In this document: positions 1-8,451 of the stretch, piece by piece
How the letters are laid out: every line of letters starts with the position of its first letter
Numbering within the stretch: position 1 is the stretch's first letter
Assembly: GCA_964600385.1 (NCBI GenBank)
Contig: CAZRJC010000002.1
Location: 1 to 64,000 of the forward strand
Source of the DNA: DMER64 sp964600385
GTDB taxonomy: Bacteria; Bacteroidota; Bacteroidia; Bacteroidales; UBA932
Length of the DNA: 64,000 nt
Reading direction: 5' to 3'
Position numbers and translations under genes: made by a program
The notes under the pieces: generated by a model
Databases searched by the model: none
Seen by the model: the letters and a program-made list of their open reading frames with translations, nothing else
What the model was told of the DNA's origin: nothing

Positions 1-352
1 AAAGACGCTGCGCACCAGGTGGAGGATGGAAACCTTTAGGCGGTGCGCCAAAGGATTTTGGGGCTTATATAAGGCTGCTTCGCAGCACCGCTCTTTTTGG
101 CTTCAGCCACAAAGAAAGACAGGAGCTTGCCATTTCACAGCCAAATCAAGGTTCAACCCACAAAGAACTCAACAAGCTATTCAGGTAAGGGAAACCTCGC
201 GCCTGCGGAAGGAAGGACCCGGTTGCGATAGCAACCGGGAGGTGTTTCCCGTGCTGAATAGCTTGTATGAAGTTCTACGTAAGTTGAACCTGCACCCGGT
301 TGCGCCAGAAACTGGTGCATTTAGCTTGCTAAATTTAACCTACATTTGCAGC
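1..352. repeat. Hairpin-rich intergenic region
   Basis: No recognisable gene is seen in this stretch. It holds nested inverted repeats. GCGCACC (10-16) pairs with GGTGCGC (42-48). A short GCTGC/GCAGC hairpin at 74-86 is followed by a T run and could terminate a gene lying left of the window. A long imperfect inverted repeat has arms at about 149-184 and 254-291, and a perfect 9-bp stem hairpin (CCCGGTTGC-GATA-GCAACCGGG, 218-239) lies inside it. The plus strand is open from 26 through 352 in frame with the next gene, but the translation resembles no protein and lies before a normal signal peptide, so I treat it as non-coding. Confidence 0.55.
341..348 (+). promoter_or_regulatory. Bacteroidota -7 element TACATTTG
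   Basis: TACATTTG matches the TAnnTTTG -7 consensus. It lies only 4 nt before the ATG at 353, so the transcript would be leaderless or nearly so. No clear -33 TTTG is seen at the expected distance. Confidence 0.45.
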
Positions 353-3259
353 ATGAAAAAACAGATCCTGACCTGTTTATTATCAATTCTTCTGTTTTCA
401 GGCTTACACCCTGCCAGAGCGCAATTTTATTTAACCGGGGAAGATCCGGCCAGATTAAAATGGAATCAGATTAAGGCCGGTCCGTTTAAAGTGATTTATC
501 CCCGTGGAACAGATTCGCTGGCTTTTCGCTATGCATATCTTCTGGAAAAAACCGCGCCTCATGTTGCTGCCTCACTTCAGGCACGCATGCCACACATCCC
601 GGTTGTCCTTCATCCATACTCTCTTCAAAGTAATGGAATGGTAACGTGGACCCCGTCCCGGATGGAACTCATCACTACTCCGTCTTCCTATGGAAGCAAC
701 ACCCAGAACTGGGACAGGCAGTTGGTTTTGCATGAATTAAGACATGTGGCGCAAATGCAGCGGGCAGGAGAACATTTTTTTGAACCCTTCAGCTGGTTTA
801 CCGGGGAAATTTCCGAGGCGGTTTCGGTGGGCCTCTACTTCGGACGATGGCTTGTTGAAGGTGACGCCACGTTTACCGAAACATTGCTTTCGTATGCCGG
901 CCGGGGAAGGGAAGCCTCCTTTCTTATGCCTTATAAAGCTTATTTTGCATCAGGCAAAGATTTCTCCCTGGATAAATGGAAATACGGATCTTACAAGCAT
1001 AAAATTCCTAATGCCTATGCCTTAGGGTACTTGAGCTTTTCCACCGCAGAAAACACATCCTCTGAATACGCGCTGGCAAACATATTTACCGATGTAACCC
1101 GCAAGCCTTACTGGCCATTCGAATATGACAACTCTTTCATACGGAACTGGGGCGCAACTCCGGGCCGGATGTGGTATCATGCCAAAGATTTTTACAGCCG
1201 TTTATGGGAAGATCAGGAGAAGGAAAAAGGGGCATATACATATGGGCACCAGATCAACAAACCGGTTAATGATTATGTATCCTACCGCTCCCCGGTCATT
1301 GTTACGGATTCTTCAGGAGCTGGTTACATCTATGTCGTGAAATCTTCCCTGGCGCAAACCAGGAGACTGGTCCGCATACAGAAAGGCGATACGACGGGCA
1401 AAGAAAAGACTGTTTGTCTCCTGGGGGAGATCAATTCCATGTTATCTGGTGACGGCCGGAACCTTTTCTGGTCCGAGACAGTTAGCGGCCACCGGTGGGC
1501 GTATGAGAATTTTTCAGTTATTATCCGGTACGACACCCGGACACGCAAGAAAACCATACTTACCCACGGAACGAGGTTTTTCAATCCCGTGCCTTCGCCG
1601 GACGGAAGCAGACTGGCCGTGGTCAGCTACCGGCCCGAGGGGGGCAGTGAGCTGCATATTCTCAATCCCGTAACAGGTGTAAGCATTTTGAAAAGACAGG
1701 TTCCCCGGGGCGAGCAATTGTCCGGGCTGGCATGGCAGGACAGTACGCACTTATTTGGGATGCTTACCGGTGAGCAAGGTAAGGGAATATACCGTTTTTC
1801 ACTGACCGAGGATAAGTGTGACACCGTACTCCCGCCGTTTTTCTTTTCTTTATCGGGATTACGCGCTGAAAACGATAAATTGTTTTTTCAGAGCGACTTC
1901 AGTCACAATACCGATAATATCTTTTCACTTGACCCGGCAACCGGGAAAACACTGCAACTTACACAGGCCCGCTTTGGAGCCTTTGATCCCTATCCTGCAC
2001 AGGGCGCCACAGCAACCCGTCTGTATTATACAGATTATACGGCAACCGGATATCAGCTCATAGAAATATCTGCCGACAGTCTTCTGAATACCCCGGCAGA
2101 TCTGACAACGAGAAAAACAGCTGTTCTGCCGGTAAACAGAACGCCCCGTTTTATTGTTGATACACTTCGTGTCCCGGAAGAGTTATCCTATCCGGTAAAA
2201 AAATACAACAAAGTGCTTCATGCTGCAAGAGTTCATTCATGGCTTCCATTTTACTTCAATTTCAATGAACTGGAGACCTTCACTTTCCAGAAATACTACG
2301 AAACGGTCTCGGCGGGTGTGACACTAATGTCCCAAAACACCCTGGGCAACCTGTACTCCATCCTTGGTTACTCATACCACAACGGATTCCACTCAGGTCA
2401 TCTCAACGTAAACTATTCCGGGTTGCTGCCCGTATTCTCCCTCGAAATTAATGTAAACGACCGGTTCAGAACACAGACTCGTACACGGCGGGAAGACAAT
2501 AAAATCATCCTGGTAACCGATACAATCCCGTCTCCTCTGTTCGATGCCAGGTTATATTCATATATCCCGTTTACCTTCAACAGTCACGGATGGCAAAGAG
2601 GTTTCATTCCGTCCATACAGTACCATTTTACAAATGACTCTTACTATGTAAGTGAAAAGCAGCGGTACGTGAATAAAGGAATACTCCAGGCAGGAATCCG
2701 TTATTACCAGGTTCAAAACAGGGCCGAAAGGGATATTTTCCCAAGGCTGGGCATGGGACTAAATCTGCAATGGGGATATACACCGGGAACACAGTCTCTT
2801 TTCAGCACAATCGGACTAGTCCAGGCTTACGGGTACATTCCCGGTTTCTTCCGCAACCAGGCACTAAAGATAGATGTGGCCTACCAGGAACAAAAGGTAA
2901 CCGGCCGGAGTTTTTATCTGGGATCTCTCCTGTCATCGCCCCGGGGAATGAGGGAACAGGTCTTCGCTCCACAGATTTTCAGACTTACGGCAGATTATGC
3001 CATACCGATATGGCCGGGAGATCTGTCCTTACCCGGCTTTCTGTACCTGAAACGCATACAACTGATCCCCTTTACGGACCACATGTATGCCAAAGCGCAG
3101 GACGGCACTGTGTCCCGTTTTCATTCCTATGGTACCGACCTGTTGTTTGATTTTCACATTTTCAGGATTGGGCCCATGTTCTCGGCAGGAGTGCGGTATG
3201 CCCTGTCGCCGCAAAAAACACATACGTTTGAGTTCCTGTTTTCCATGCCCGCATTTTAA
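353..3259 (+). CDS. Secreted HELRH metallopeptidase-like / beta-propeller protein
   Basis: This 968-residue exported protein starts with a signal peptide (MKKQILTCLLSILLFSG..., cleavage probably after ARA near residue 24). Residues 127-131 read HELRH, a zinc-peptidase HExxH motif in a peptidase-MA-like N-terminal domain. The middle (about 350-640) contains repeats of the type NPVPSPDGSRLAVVSY and GDGRNLFWSE, as in TolB/PD40 beta-propellers. The last 300 residues are rich in alternating aromatic and polar strands and end in a phenylalanine (SMPAF), suggesting an outer-membrane beta-barrel. The start at 353 is chosen because the signal peptide begins there and a -7 element lies just upstream. 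Substrate unknown. The family is usually annotated only as a TolB-like translocation or hypothetical protein, and the third metal ligand was not identified. Confidence 0.7.
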   Translation: MKKQILTCLLSILLFSGLHPARAQFYLTGEDPARLKWNQIKAGPFKVIYPRGTDSLAFRYAYLLEKTAPHVAASLQARMPHIPVVLHPYSLQSNGMVTWTPSRMELITTPSSYGSNTQNWDRQLVLHELRHVAQMQRAGEHFFEPFSWFTGEISEAVSVGLYFGRWLVEGDATFTETLLSYAGRGREASFLMPYKAYFASGKDFSLDKWKYGSYKHKIPNAYALGYLSFSTAENTSSEYALANIFTDVTRKPYWPFEYDNSFIRNWGATPGRMWYHAKDFYSRLWEDQEKEKGAYTYGHQINKPVNDYVSYRSPVIVTDSSGAGYIYVVKSSLAQTRRLVRIQKGDTTGKEKTVCLLGEINSMLSGDGRNLFWSETVSGHRWAYENFSVIIRYDTRTRKKTILTHGTRFFNPVPSPDGSRLAVVSYRPEGGSELHILNPVTGVSILKRQVPRGEQLSGLAWQDSTHLFGMLTGEQGKGIYRFSLTEDKCDTVLPPFFFSLSGLRAENDKLFFQSDFSHNTDNIFSLDPATGKTLQLTQARFGAFDPYPAQGATATRLYYTDYTATGYQLIEISADSLLNTPADLTTRKTAVLPVNRTPRFIVDTLRVPEELSYPVKKYNKVLHAARVHSWLPFYFNFNELETFTFQKYYETVSAGVTLMSQNTLGNLYSILGYSYHNGFHSGHLNVNYSGLLPVFSLEINVNDRFRTQTRTRREDNKIILVTDTIPSPLFDARLYSYIPFTFNSHGWQRGFIPSIQYHFTNDSYYVSEKQRYVNKGILQAGIRYYQVQNRAERDIFPRLGMGLNLQWGYTPGTQSLFSTIGLVQAYGYIPGFFRNQALKIDVAYQEQKVTGRSFYLGSLLSSPRGMREQVFAPQIFRLTADYAIPIWPGDLSLPGFLYLKRIQLIPFTDHMYAKAQDGTVSRFHSYGTDLLFDFHIFRIGPMFSAGVRYALSPQKTHTFEFLFSMPAF

Positions 3260-3267
3260 TCCCTTTT

Positions 3268-3963
3268 ATGAAAAAATTATTGCATTTCTTCAGCCCCTAT
3301 GAATGGTTCCTTGTCAGTACCATCGTAACTTTGAATGTTATTGTATTCATTGTCACCGGCCAGACAGATATGCTCTCGAGCATAGCAGCCATCTCCGGCG
3401 TGTTATGTGTGGTGTTGGTGGCCAAAGGCCATATTTCCAATTATATTTTCGGCCTCATACAAGTGAGTCTGTACACATATATTTCCTGGGGCGTCGGTTA
3501 CTGGGGCGAAGTGGCTCTTAACGGACTGTATTACGTACCCATGCAGTTCATTGGATATGTCTTGTGGCGGAAACGACTCCGGGAAGGGAGCAAAACGGAG
3601 GTCAGGGCCCGCAACTTGAACACCAGACAGCGTTTAATACTTGGAGTTTCATGTGTGATTCTGATTGTCGCAGGCGGTGTGGTACTTAAATACTATGACG
3701 ATCCGGCTCCATTTCTCGATTCCACCACCACTTTTCTCTCAATTGTGGCCATGTGGCTTATGGTCCGTACCTATTCAGAGCAATGGTATCTCTGGATAAC
3801 TGTTAACGCGGCAACTATTATAATGTGGACCCTTGCTTTTATTCGTGAGGGTGAAACAAGCCATCTTATTATTACCTGCATGTGGTGTGTCTATCTGCTA
3901 AACTCCGTGCACGGGCTTATTGTGTGGCAAAAAGCTGCCAAATCTGCAACGCTGACAATTTGA
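3268..3963 (+). CDS. pnuC: PnuC-family nicotinamide riboside/vitamin transporter
   Basis: This 231-residue inner-membrane protein has about seven hydrophobic segments. It shows PnuC hallmarks: NYIFGLIQVSLYTYISW near residues 59-75 and LNGLYYVPMQFIGYVLW near residues 84-100. PnuC proteins carry out facilitated diffusion of nicotinamide riboside, with trapping by cytosolic phosphorylation. It begins 8 bp after the preceding gene and is probably co-transcribed with it. No riboswitch fits in the gap. A second, diverged PnuC homologue lies at 19643-20311. PnuC relatives also include the thiamine (PnuT) and riboflavin (PnuX) carriers, so the substrate is inferred. Confidence 0.85.
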   Translation: MKKLLHFFSPYEWFLVSTIVTLNVIVFIVTGQTDMLSSIAAISGVLCVVLVAKGHISNYIFGLIQVSLYTYISWGVGYWGEVALNGLYYVPMQFIGYVLWRKRLREGSKTEVRARNLNTRQRLILGVSCVILIVAGGVVLKYYDDPAPFLDSTTTFLSIVAMWLMVRTYSEQWYLWITVNAATIIMWTLAFIREGETSHLIITCMWCVYLLNSVHGLIVWQKAAKSATLTI

Positions 3964-4056
3964 CAGAGAAGAGCAAATGGCATTGATTTTGCGTTACGCT
4001 CATTGACCAAAAGAAAATCACATCAAACAATAACTATTATTAAAATTTTTAGAACA

Positions 4057-4326
4057 ATGAAAATCAAACCTTTAGCAGATCGAGTAGTCGTTCAACCGCA
4101 GGAAGCGGAAACCAAGACAGCTTCGGGCCTGTTTATTCCCGACACCGCAAAAGAAAAACCCCAACGTGGAAAAATTGTTGCCGTAGGTTGCGGGAAAAAA
4201 GATGAGCCTATGGAATTGAAAGAAGGTGATATTGTTTTGTACGGCAAATATGCCGGCACCGAGATCAATGTAGACGGGACCGATTATCTTATTATGCGTC
4301 AGTCCGACGTTCTAGCCGTTATCTAA
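4057..4326 (+). CDS. groES: Co-chaperonin GroES
   Basis: This 89-residue Hsp10 forms the heptameric lid of the GroEL folding chamber. The chain opens MKIKPLADRVVVQP and contains the mobile loop (ETKTASGLFIPDTAKEKPQ) and the C-terminal strand DYLIMRQSDVLAVI. An upstream in-frame extension (from 4003) is rejected because the family starts at MKIKPL. groEL follows after 24 bp, the classical groESL operon. No CIRCE inverted repeat (TTAGCACTC-N9-GAGTGCTAA) is visible in the 93 bp upstream, so HrcA control is not supported here. Confidence 0.97.
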   Translation: MKIKPLADRVVVQPQEAETKTASGLFIPDTAKEKPQRGKIVAVGCGKKDEPMELKEGDIVLYGKYAGTEINVDGTDYLIMRQSDVLAVI

Positions 4327-4350
4327 CCTTTAACATTAACATATACAATT

Positions 4351-5985
4351 ATGGCAAAAGAAATTAAATACAATATTGAAGCACGCAACCTCATGAAAGA
4401 AGGTGTGGATGCTTTGGCAGATGCAGTGAAAGTAACTCTGGGTCCTAAAGGACGCAATGTGGTTATTGACAAGAAATACGGCGCACCCCAAATCACCAAG
4501 GACGGTGTAACGGTTGCCAAAGAGATTGAATTGAGCGATGCGTTCGCCAATATGGGCGCACAGATTGTAAAGGAAGTAGCCTCCAAGACCAACGATCAGG
4601 CAGGTGACGGAACAACCACCGCAACCGTTCTGGCTCAATCCATTATAAACGTGGGTCTGAAGAATGTTACCGCCGGCGCCAACCCAATGGACCTTAAACG
4701 CGGAATTGAAAAAGCCGTTGAATGTGTAGTAAAAAGCCTTAAGGAACAGAGCCAGAGCGTAGGCGACGATCTGTCAAAGATTGAACAGGTTGCCTCTGTA
4801 TCTGCCAACAACGACTTAACCATTGGAAAGCTTATTGCAGAAGCCATGTCAAAGGTTAAGAAAGAAGGCGTTATTACTGTAGAGGAAGCAAAGGGTACCG
4901 ATACGGAAGTCAAAGTAGTGGAAGGTATGCAATTTGATCGCGGCTATATCTCGGCTTATTTCATTACCAACTCAGATAAAATGGAGACCGTTCTTGACAA
5001 TCCGCTGGTGCTGATTACAGACAAGAAGATCTCTACCATGAAAGATCTTATGCCCGTTCTGGAACCGGTTGCTCAAAACGGCCGTTCCCTGCTTATTATT
5101 GCAGAAGACGTAGACGGAGAAGCTCTGGCTACCCTGGTAGTAAACAGGCTCCGCGGCACTCTCAAGATTGCTGCCGTAAAAGCCCCCGGATTCGGAGACC
5201 GTCGTAAAGAAATGCTGGAAGACATTGCCATCCTTACAGGTGGAACAGTTGTTACCGAGGACAAGGGTATCCGTCTGGAATCTGCTACAATAGAAATGTT
5301 GGGCAATGCAGAGAAAGTTGTCATAGACAAGGAGAACACCACTATTGTCAACGGGGCCGGAAGCAAAGAAGCCATTACCGCCCGTGTTGCACAGATTCGC
5401 AAACAAATGGAAATTACCACCAGCGATTACGATAAGGAAAAACTCCAGGAACGTCTTGCCAAACTTTCAGGTGGCGTAGCCGTTCTTTATGTGGGAGCCG
5501 CATCGGAAGTAGAAATGAAGGCCAAGAAGGACCGCGTGGAAGATGCTCTGAATGCAACCCGCGCTGCCATTGAAGAAGGTTTTGTCCCCGGTGGTGGTGT
5601 TGCTTACCTCCGCGCTATTCCTACTCTCAAGAAAATCAAAGCCGACAACGACGATGAAGCCACAGGTATTGCCATTGTTGCACGTGCTATTGAAGAACCG
5701 TTGCGCATGATCGTCGAAAATGCCGGCCAGGAAGGCAGCATTATCGTACAGAAAGTACGTGAAGGAAAAGGCGATTACGGGTACAATGCCCGCACGGACA
5801 AATATGAAAACCTTTTTGCCTCGGGTGTTATCGATCCTACCAAGGTAGCCCGCGTGGCTCTTGAAAACGCCGGATCGGTTGCCGGAATGTTCCTGACCAC
5901 CGAATGTGTATTGGCCGAGAAAAAAGAAGAAAACCCCGCTCCCGTAGCCAATCCCGGCATGGGCGGCATGGGCGGCATGATGTAG
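4351..5985 (+). CDS. groEL: Chaperonin GroEL
   Basis: This 544-residue Hsp60 ATPase forms the double-ring folding machine with GroES. It is full length. It shows the ATP-binding LGPKGRNVV and DGTTTATVLAQ segments, the apical-domain MQFDRGYISAYFITN signature, and the usual glycine/methionine C-terminal tail (GMGGMGGMM). It is the second gene of groESL and is closed by a strong rho-independent terminator at 6006-6045. Confidence 0.98.
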   Translation: MAKEIKYNIEARNLMKEGVDALADAVKVTLGPKGRNVVIDKKYGAPQITKDGVTVAKEIELSDAFANMGAQIVKEVASKTNDQAGDGTTTATVLAQSIINVGLKNVTAGANPMDLKRGIEKAVECVVKSLKEQSQSVGDDLSKIEQVASVSANNDLTIGKLIAEAMSKVKKEGVITVEEAKGTDTEVKVVEGMQFDRGYISAYFITNSDKMETVLDNPLVLITDKKISTMKDLMPVLEPVAQNGRSLLIIAEDVDGEALATLVVNRLRGTLKIAAVKAPGFGDRRKEMLEDIAILTGGTVVTEDKGIRLESATIEMLGNAEKVVIDKENTTIVNGAGSKEAITARVAQIRKQMEITTSDYDKEKLQERLAKLSGGVAVLYVGAASEVEMKAKKDRVEDALNATRAAIEEGFVPGGGVAYLRAIPTLKKIKADNDDEATGIAIVARAIEEPLRMIVENAGQEGSIIVQKVREGKGDYGYNARTDKYENLFASGVIDPTKVARVALENAGSVAGMFLTTECVLAEKKEENPAPVANPGMGGMGGMM

Positions 5986-6005
5986 CAGATAATCATTCTG
6001 TACAG

Positions 6006-6045
6006 ACGGTGCGACAGTATAAAACCTGTCGCACCGTTTTTTTTG
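6006..6045 (+). terminator. Rho-independent terminator of groESL
   Basis: A 12-bp perfect stem, ACGGTGCGACAG / CTGTCGCACCGT, with an 8-nt loop is followed by a run of T, starting 20 nt after the groEL stop. Confidence 0.93.
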
Positions 6046-6053
6046 TATCTTCG
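6046..6053 (+). promoter_or_regulatory. -7-like element TATCTTCG before nfo
   Basis: TATCTTCG (a variant of TAnnTTTG) lies 7 nt before the nfo ATG, immediately after the groEL terminator T-run. A similar variant precedes the tRNA-Pro gene at 46060. Confidence 0.35.
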
Positions 6054-6060
6054 CAAGCAT

Positions 6061-6918
6061 ATGAACACTTCAAATCCTACCGGTTTCCGCATTGGTTGCC
6101 ATCTTTCCTCCTCGGGAGGATACCTGGCCATGGCCCGCACGGCACTCAGCATTGGAGCAAACACGTTTCAGTTTTTTACCCGCAATCCACGCGGTGGCGC
6201 TGCAAAAGAAATTGATCCTAAGGATGTTGAATCTTTTCTGGAGTTCTCTGCCCTGCATGATATAAGGCCTGTCATGGCTCATGCTCCGTATACACTTAAT
6301 TTATGTGCCGCTGATCAGGGTATAAGGGATTTTGCTCTGCGTACCCTTATTGACGATCTCAGACGCATGGAATTCACCCCTGGCAATTATTATAATCTGC
6401 ATCCCGGAAGCCATGTTCAGCAGGGTGTAGAAAAAGGCATTGAACTCATCTCGGAAGCCCTGAACCAGGCTATTAAACCTGAACAAACCACATGGGTCCT
6501 GCTCGAGACCATGTCCGGAAAGGGATCCGAGGTAGGACGCACTTTTGAAGAAATCCGGGCTATCATTGACCGGCTGGAACATAAAGAACGTGTGGGAGTA
6601 TGTATGGATACCTGTCATATATATGACGCCGGTTACGATATTATTAACGAATTTGACAAGGTAATCGGGCATTTCGACAGCGTTATCGGTCTGGACCGGC
6701 TGAAGGCCATCCACCTCAACGACACAAAAAATCCGTTCGGAAGTCATAAAGACCGCCACGAAGTGATTGGTCAGGGTCACCTGGGAATCAATGCGCTGAA
6801 ACAGGTGATTAACCACCCGGCGCTGCGTAATCTGCCTTTCTTCCTGGAAACGCCCAACGAACTGCCGGGTTATGCGGCAGAAATTGCTTTGCTGAAAACA
6901 GAGCGTACCGGGGCATAG
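6061..6918 (+). CDS. nfo: Endonuclease IV (AP endonuclease)
   Basis: This 285-residue enzyme cleaves the phosphodiester bond 5' of abasic sites in base-excision repair. TIM-barrel, trinuclear-zinc signatures are clear: GCHLSSSGGY near the N-terminus, NLHPGSH, LLETMSGKGSEVG, GVCMDTCHIYDAGYD and HLNDTKNPFGSHKDRHE. The start at 6061 is chosen over an upstream in-frame codon (6043) that falls inside the terminator T-run and -7 element. Its last 49 bp overlap, tail to tail, the end of the minus-strand lolC-like gene. Confidence 0.95.
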   Translation: MNTSNPTGFRIGCHLSSSGGYLAMARTALSIGANTFQFFTRNPRGGAAKEIDPKDVESFLEFSALHDIRPVMAHAPYTLNLCAADQGIRDFALRTLIDDLRRMEFTPGNYYNLHPGSHVQQGVEKGIELISEALNQAIKPEQTTWVLLETMSGKGSEVGRTFEEIRAIIDRLEHKERVGVCMDTCHIYDAGYDIINEFDKVIGHFDSVIGLDRLKAIHLNDTKNPFGSHKDRHEVIGQGHLGINALKQVINHPALRNLPFFLETPNELPGYAAEIALLKTERTGA

Positions 6919-8084
6919 GCAGCAAGAAAGCCCAGGCCGAGGACAATAACAGAAATAATTAACAGATCTGTAAACTGGACATCTACCGGGTAAGACGAAA
7001 CCATAAAACTCCCGGGCAGTGCAATTAATCCGAATGTGGTCTGCAGCCAGCAGAGAAGTAATCCCAGAAACAAGCCTGTCGAAAGACCCAGTATGGATAT
7101 GAGCCATCCTTCCATGATAAAAATTGTCCTGATCTGTTTCTCTTTGGCCCCCATGCTTTCAAGGATTTCAACATCGTCTTTCTTTTCCAGAATTAACATG
7201 CTTAGGGAACCGAGCACGTTACATGATATGATAAGCACGATAAAACCCAACAGCAGGAAAATGACAATTTTTTCTGTCGTCATCATCTTGTAGACTGTTT
7301 CGTTTTGCTGGTATCTGTTCAGCACCTTAAAGTCCGGTCCGGCCGCTGCAGAGATCTCCCGTTGAAGACGCCGGATATTTACTCCCTCGTTCACCCTCAG
7401 CTCCAGATAACTGATCTCGTTGGAGTAATCAAAAAGACGGCGCGCCAAAGCCAGAGGGACAAACAAATACCTGGAATCGTAATTTTGCTCTACCGCGAAG
7501 ATGCCCGAGGGGAACAGTTTTTCCCTTTTTAGCGAGGCCATGGGGTCGAGAGGAGAAAACACAGCGTCACGCTCGGGGTAATATACCCATAACGGGTCAA
7601 TGAATGCGACATTTATCCCAAGGTTATTGGCCAGATTACGACCCACAACCGCTTCCTCTATCTCGCCAAAATATATATCAAACCTTCCCTGTACCGTTCG
7701 TTCCCTAAGCGGCGAGACAGCCATGAAGACGCTGTCCACGGCCTTGAGCATGGCCACCGATTGCATTCCCCGGTACTGTAAAAAAACATTTTCTTCAATA
7801 ACAGGACAACTTGCAGCAATGCGTTCATCATTTGTCAGGTCTTCAAGATATGCGGTTGGGGTAAAAACTTTGCCTTCTGCCGGTTTAACAAGCAAATCTG
7901 CATCAAAGGTATGGTACATGCCTTTTACAAGGTTATCAAACCCGTTGTAAACAGACATCACCACAACCAGAGCCATTGTTCCCAGCGCAATACCTGCAGC
8001 ACTTATCCAGGAAATGACATTTATCACCTGCCTTGATTTTTTGGCAAACAGATACCGCCGCGCTATGAAAAATGACAGATTCAC
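6870..8084 (-). CDS. LolC/LolE-like ABC transporter permease (FtsX family)
   Basis: This 404-residue inner-membrane protein has one N-terminal transmembrane helix (about 20-45), a large periplasmic MacB-PCD-like domain (about 50-260) and three C-terminal helices (FtsX domain, about 270-395). The FIARRYL start and the GIALGTMALVVVMSVYNGF segment are typical of LolC/E, which extract lipoproteins from the inner membrane with LolD. No lolD is adjacent. The start codon is GTG at 8084, because no ATG precedes the conserved FIARRYL. It follows rbfA by 9 bp in a tyrS-rbfA-lolC transcript, and its 3' end overlaps nfo by 49 bp. Confidence 0.82.
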   Translation of the reverse strand: MNLSFFIARRYLFAKKSRQVINVISWISAAGIALGTMALVVVMSVYNGFDNLVKGMYHTFDADLLVKPAEGKVFTPTAYLEDLTNDERIAASCPVIEENVFLQYRGMQSVAMLKAVDSVFMAVSPLRERTVQGRFDIYFGEIEEAVVGRNLANNLGINVAFIDPLWVYYPERDAVFSPLDPMASLKREKLFPSGIFAVEQNYDSRYLFVPLALARRLFDYSNEISYLELRVNEGVNIRRLQREISAAAGPDFKVLNRYQQNETVYKMMTTEKIVIFLLLGFIVLIISCNVLGSLSMLILEKKDDVEILESMGAKEKQIRTIFIMEGWLISILGLSTGLFLGLLLCWLQTTFGLIALPGSFMVSSYPVDVQFTDLLIISVIVLGLGFLAAYAPVRSVFSKAISAA

Positions 8085-8093
8085 CGTAAAAGA

Positions 8094-8450
8094 TCAGCTT
8101 TTAAGTAATTCATCTATATGTTCCACGTAGTCCAGAGAATCGTCAATATAGAAAATCAGTTCGGGAACGATCCGCAGTTGTTTCGCCACCCTGCGGCCCA
8201 CTTCGCCTCTGAGAGCACGCTGCTGGTTCTGTACACGAGTCAGTACTTCTTTTGCTTTAGCCGAAGGAAATACGCTTATCCATACCCGGGCAACCGACAA
8301 ATCCGGGCTGATACGTACATTTACCACAGAAATCATGGCCCCGTCGTACATGGCCATTCCCTGAGCCTGGAATATCTCGGACAGGTCGCGCTGTATTTGC
8401 CGGGCGACCTTCAATTGTCTGGTGTTTTGTCCGGCTTCCGTTGCATTCAT
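8094..8450 (-). CDS. rbfA: Ribosome-binding factor A
   Basis: This 118-residue KH-like protein is needed for 16S rRNA 5'-end processing and late 30S maturation. Family features are RQIQRDLSEIFQ near the start, ISVVNVRISPDLSVARVWISVF in the centre, and the RIVPELIFYIDDSLDYVEHIDELL tail. It lies 1 bp after the tyrS stop and 9 bp before the lolC-like gene, indicating one operon. Confidence 0.94.
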   Translation of the reverse strand: MNATEAGQNTRQLKVARQIQRDLSEIFQAQGMAMYDGAMISVVNVRISPDLSVARVWISVFPSAKAKEVLTRVQNQQRALRGEVGRRVAKQLRIVPELIFYIDDSLDYVEHIDELLKS

Positions 8451-8451
8451 A

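Noticed and set aside
26..352. 109-codon in-frame N-terminal extension of the first gene
   Set aside because: It resembles no protein, lies in hairpin-rich DNA, and ends at a normal signal peptide with a -7 element just before the ATG at 353.
3964..4056. CIRCE element before groES
   Set aside because: No TTAGCACTC-N9-GAGTGCTAA pattern or close variant is present.
5467..6060. 197-codon minus-strand frame opposite groEL
   Set aside because: It is a shadow of the groEL coding frame, with Phe/Gly-rich composition and no family similarity; it also crosses the groEL terminator.
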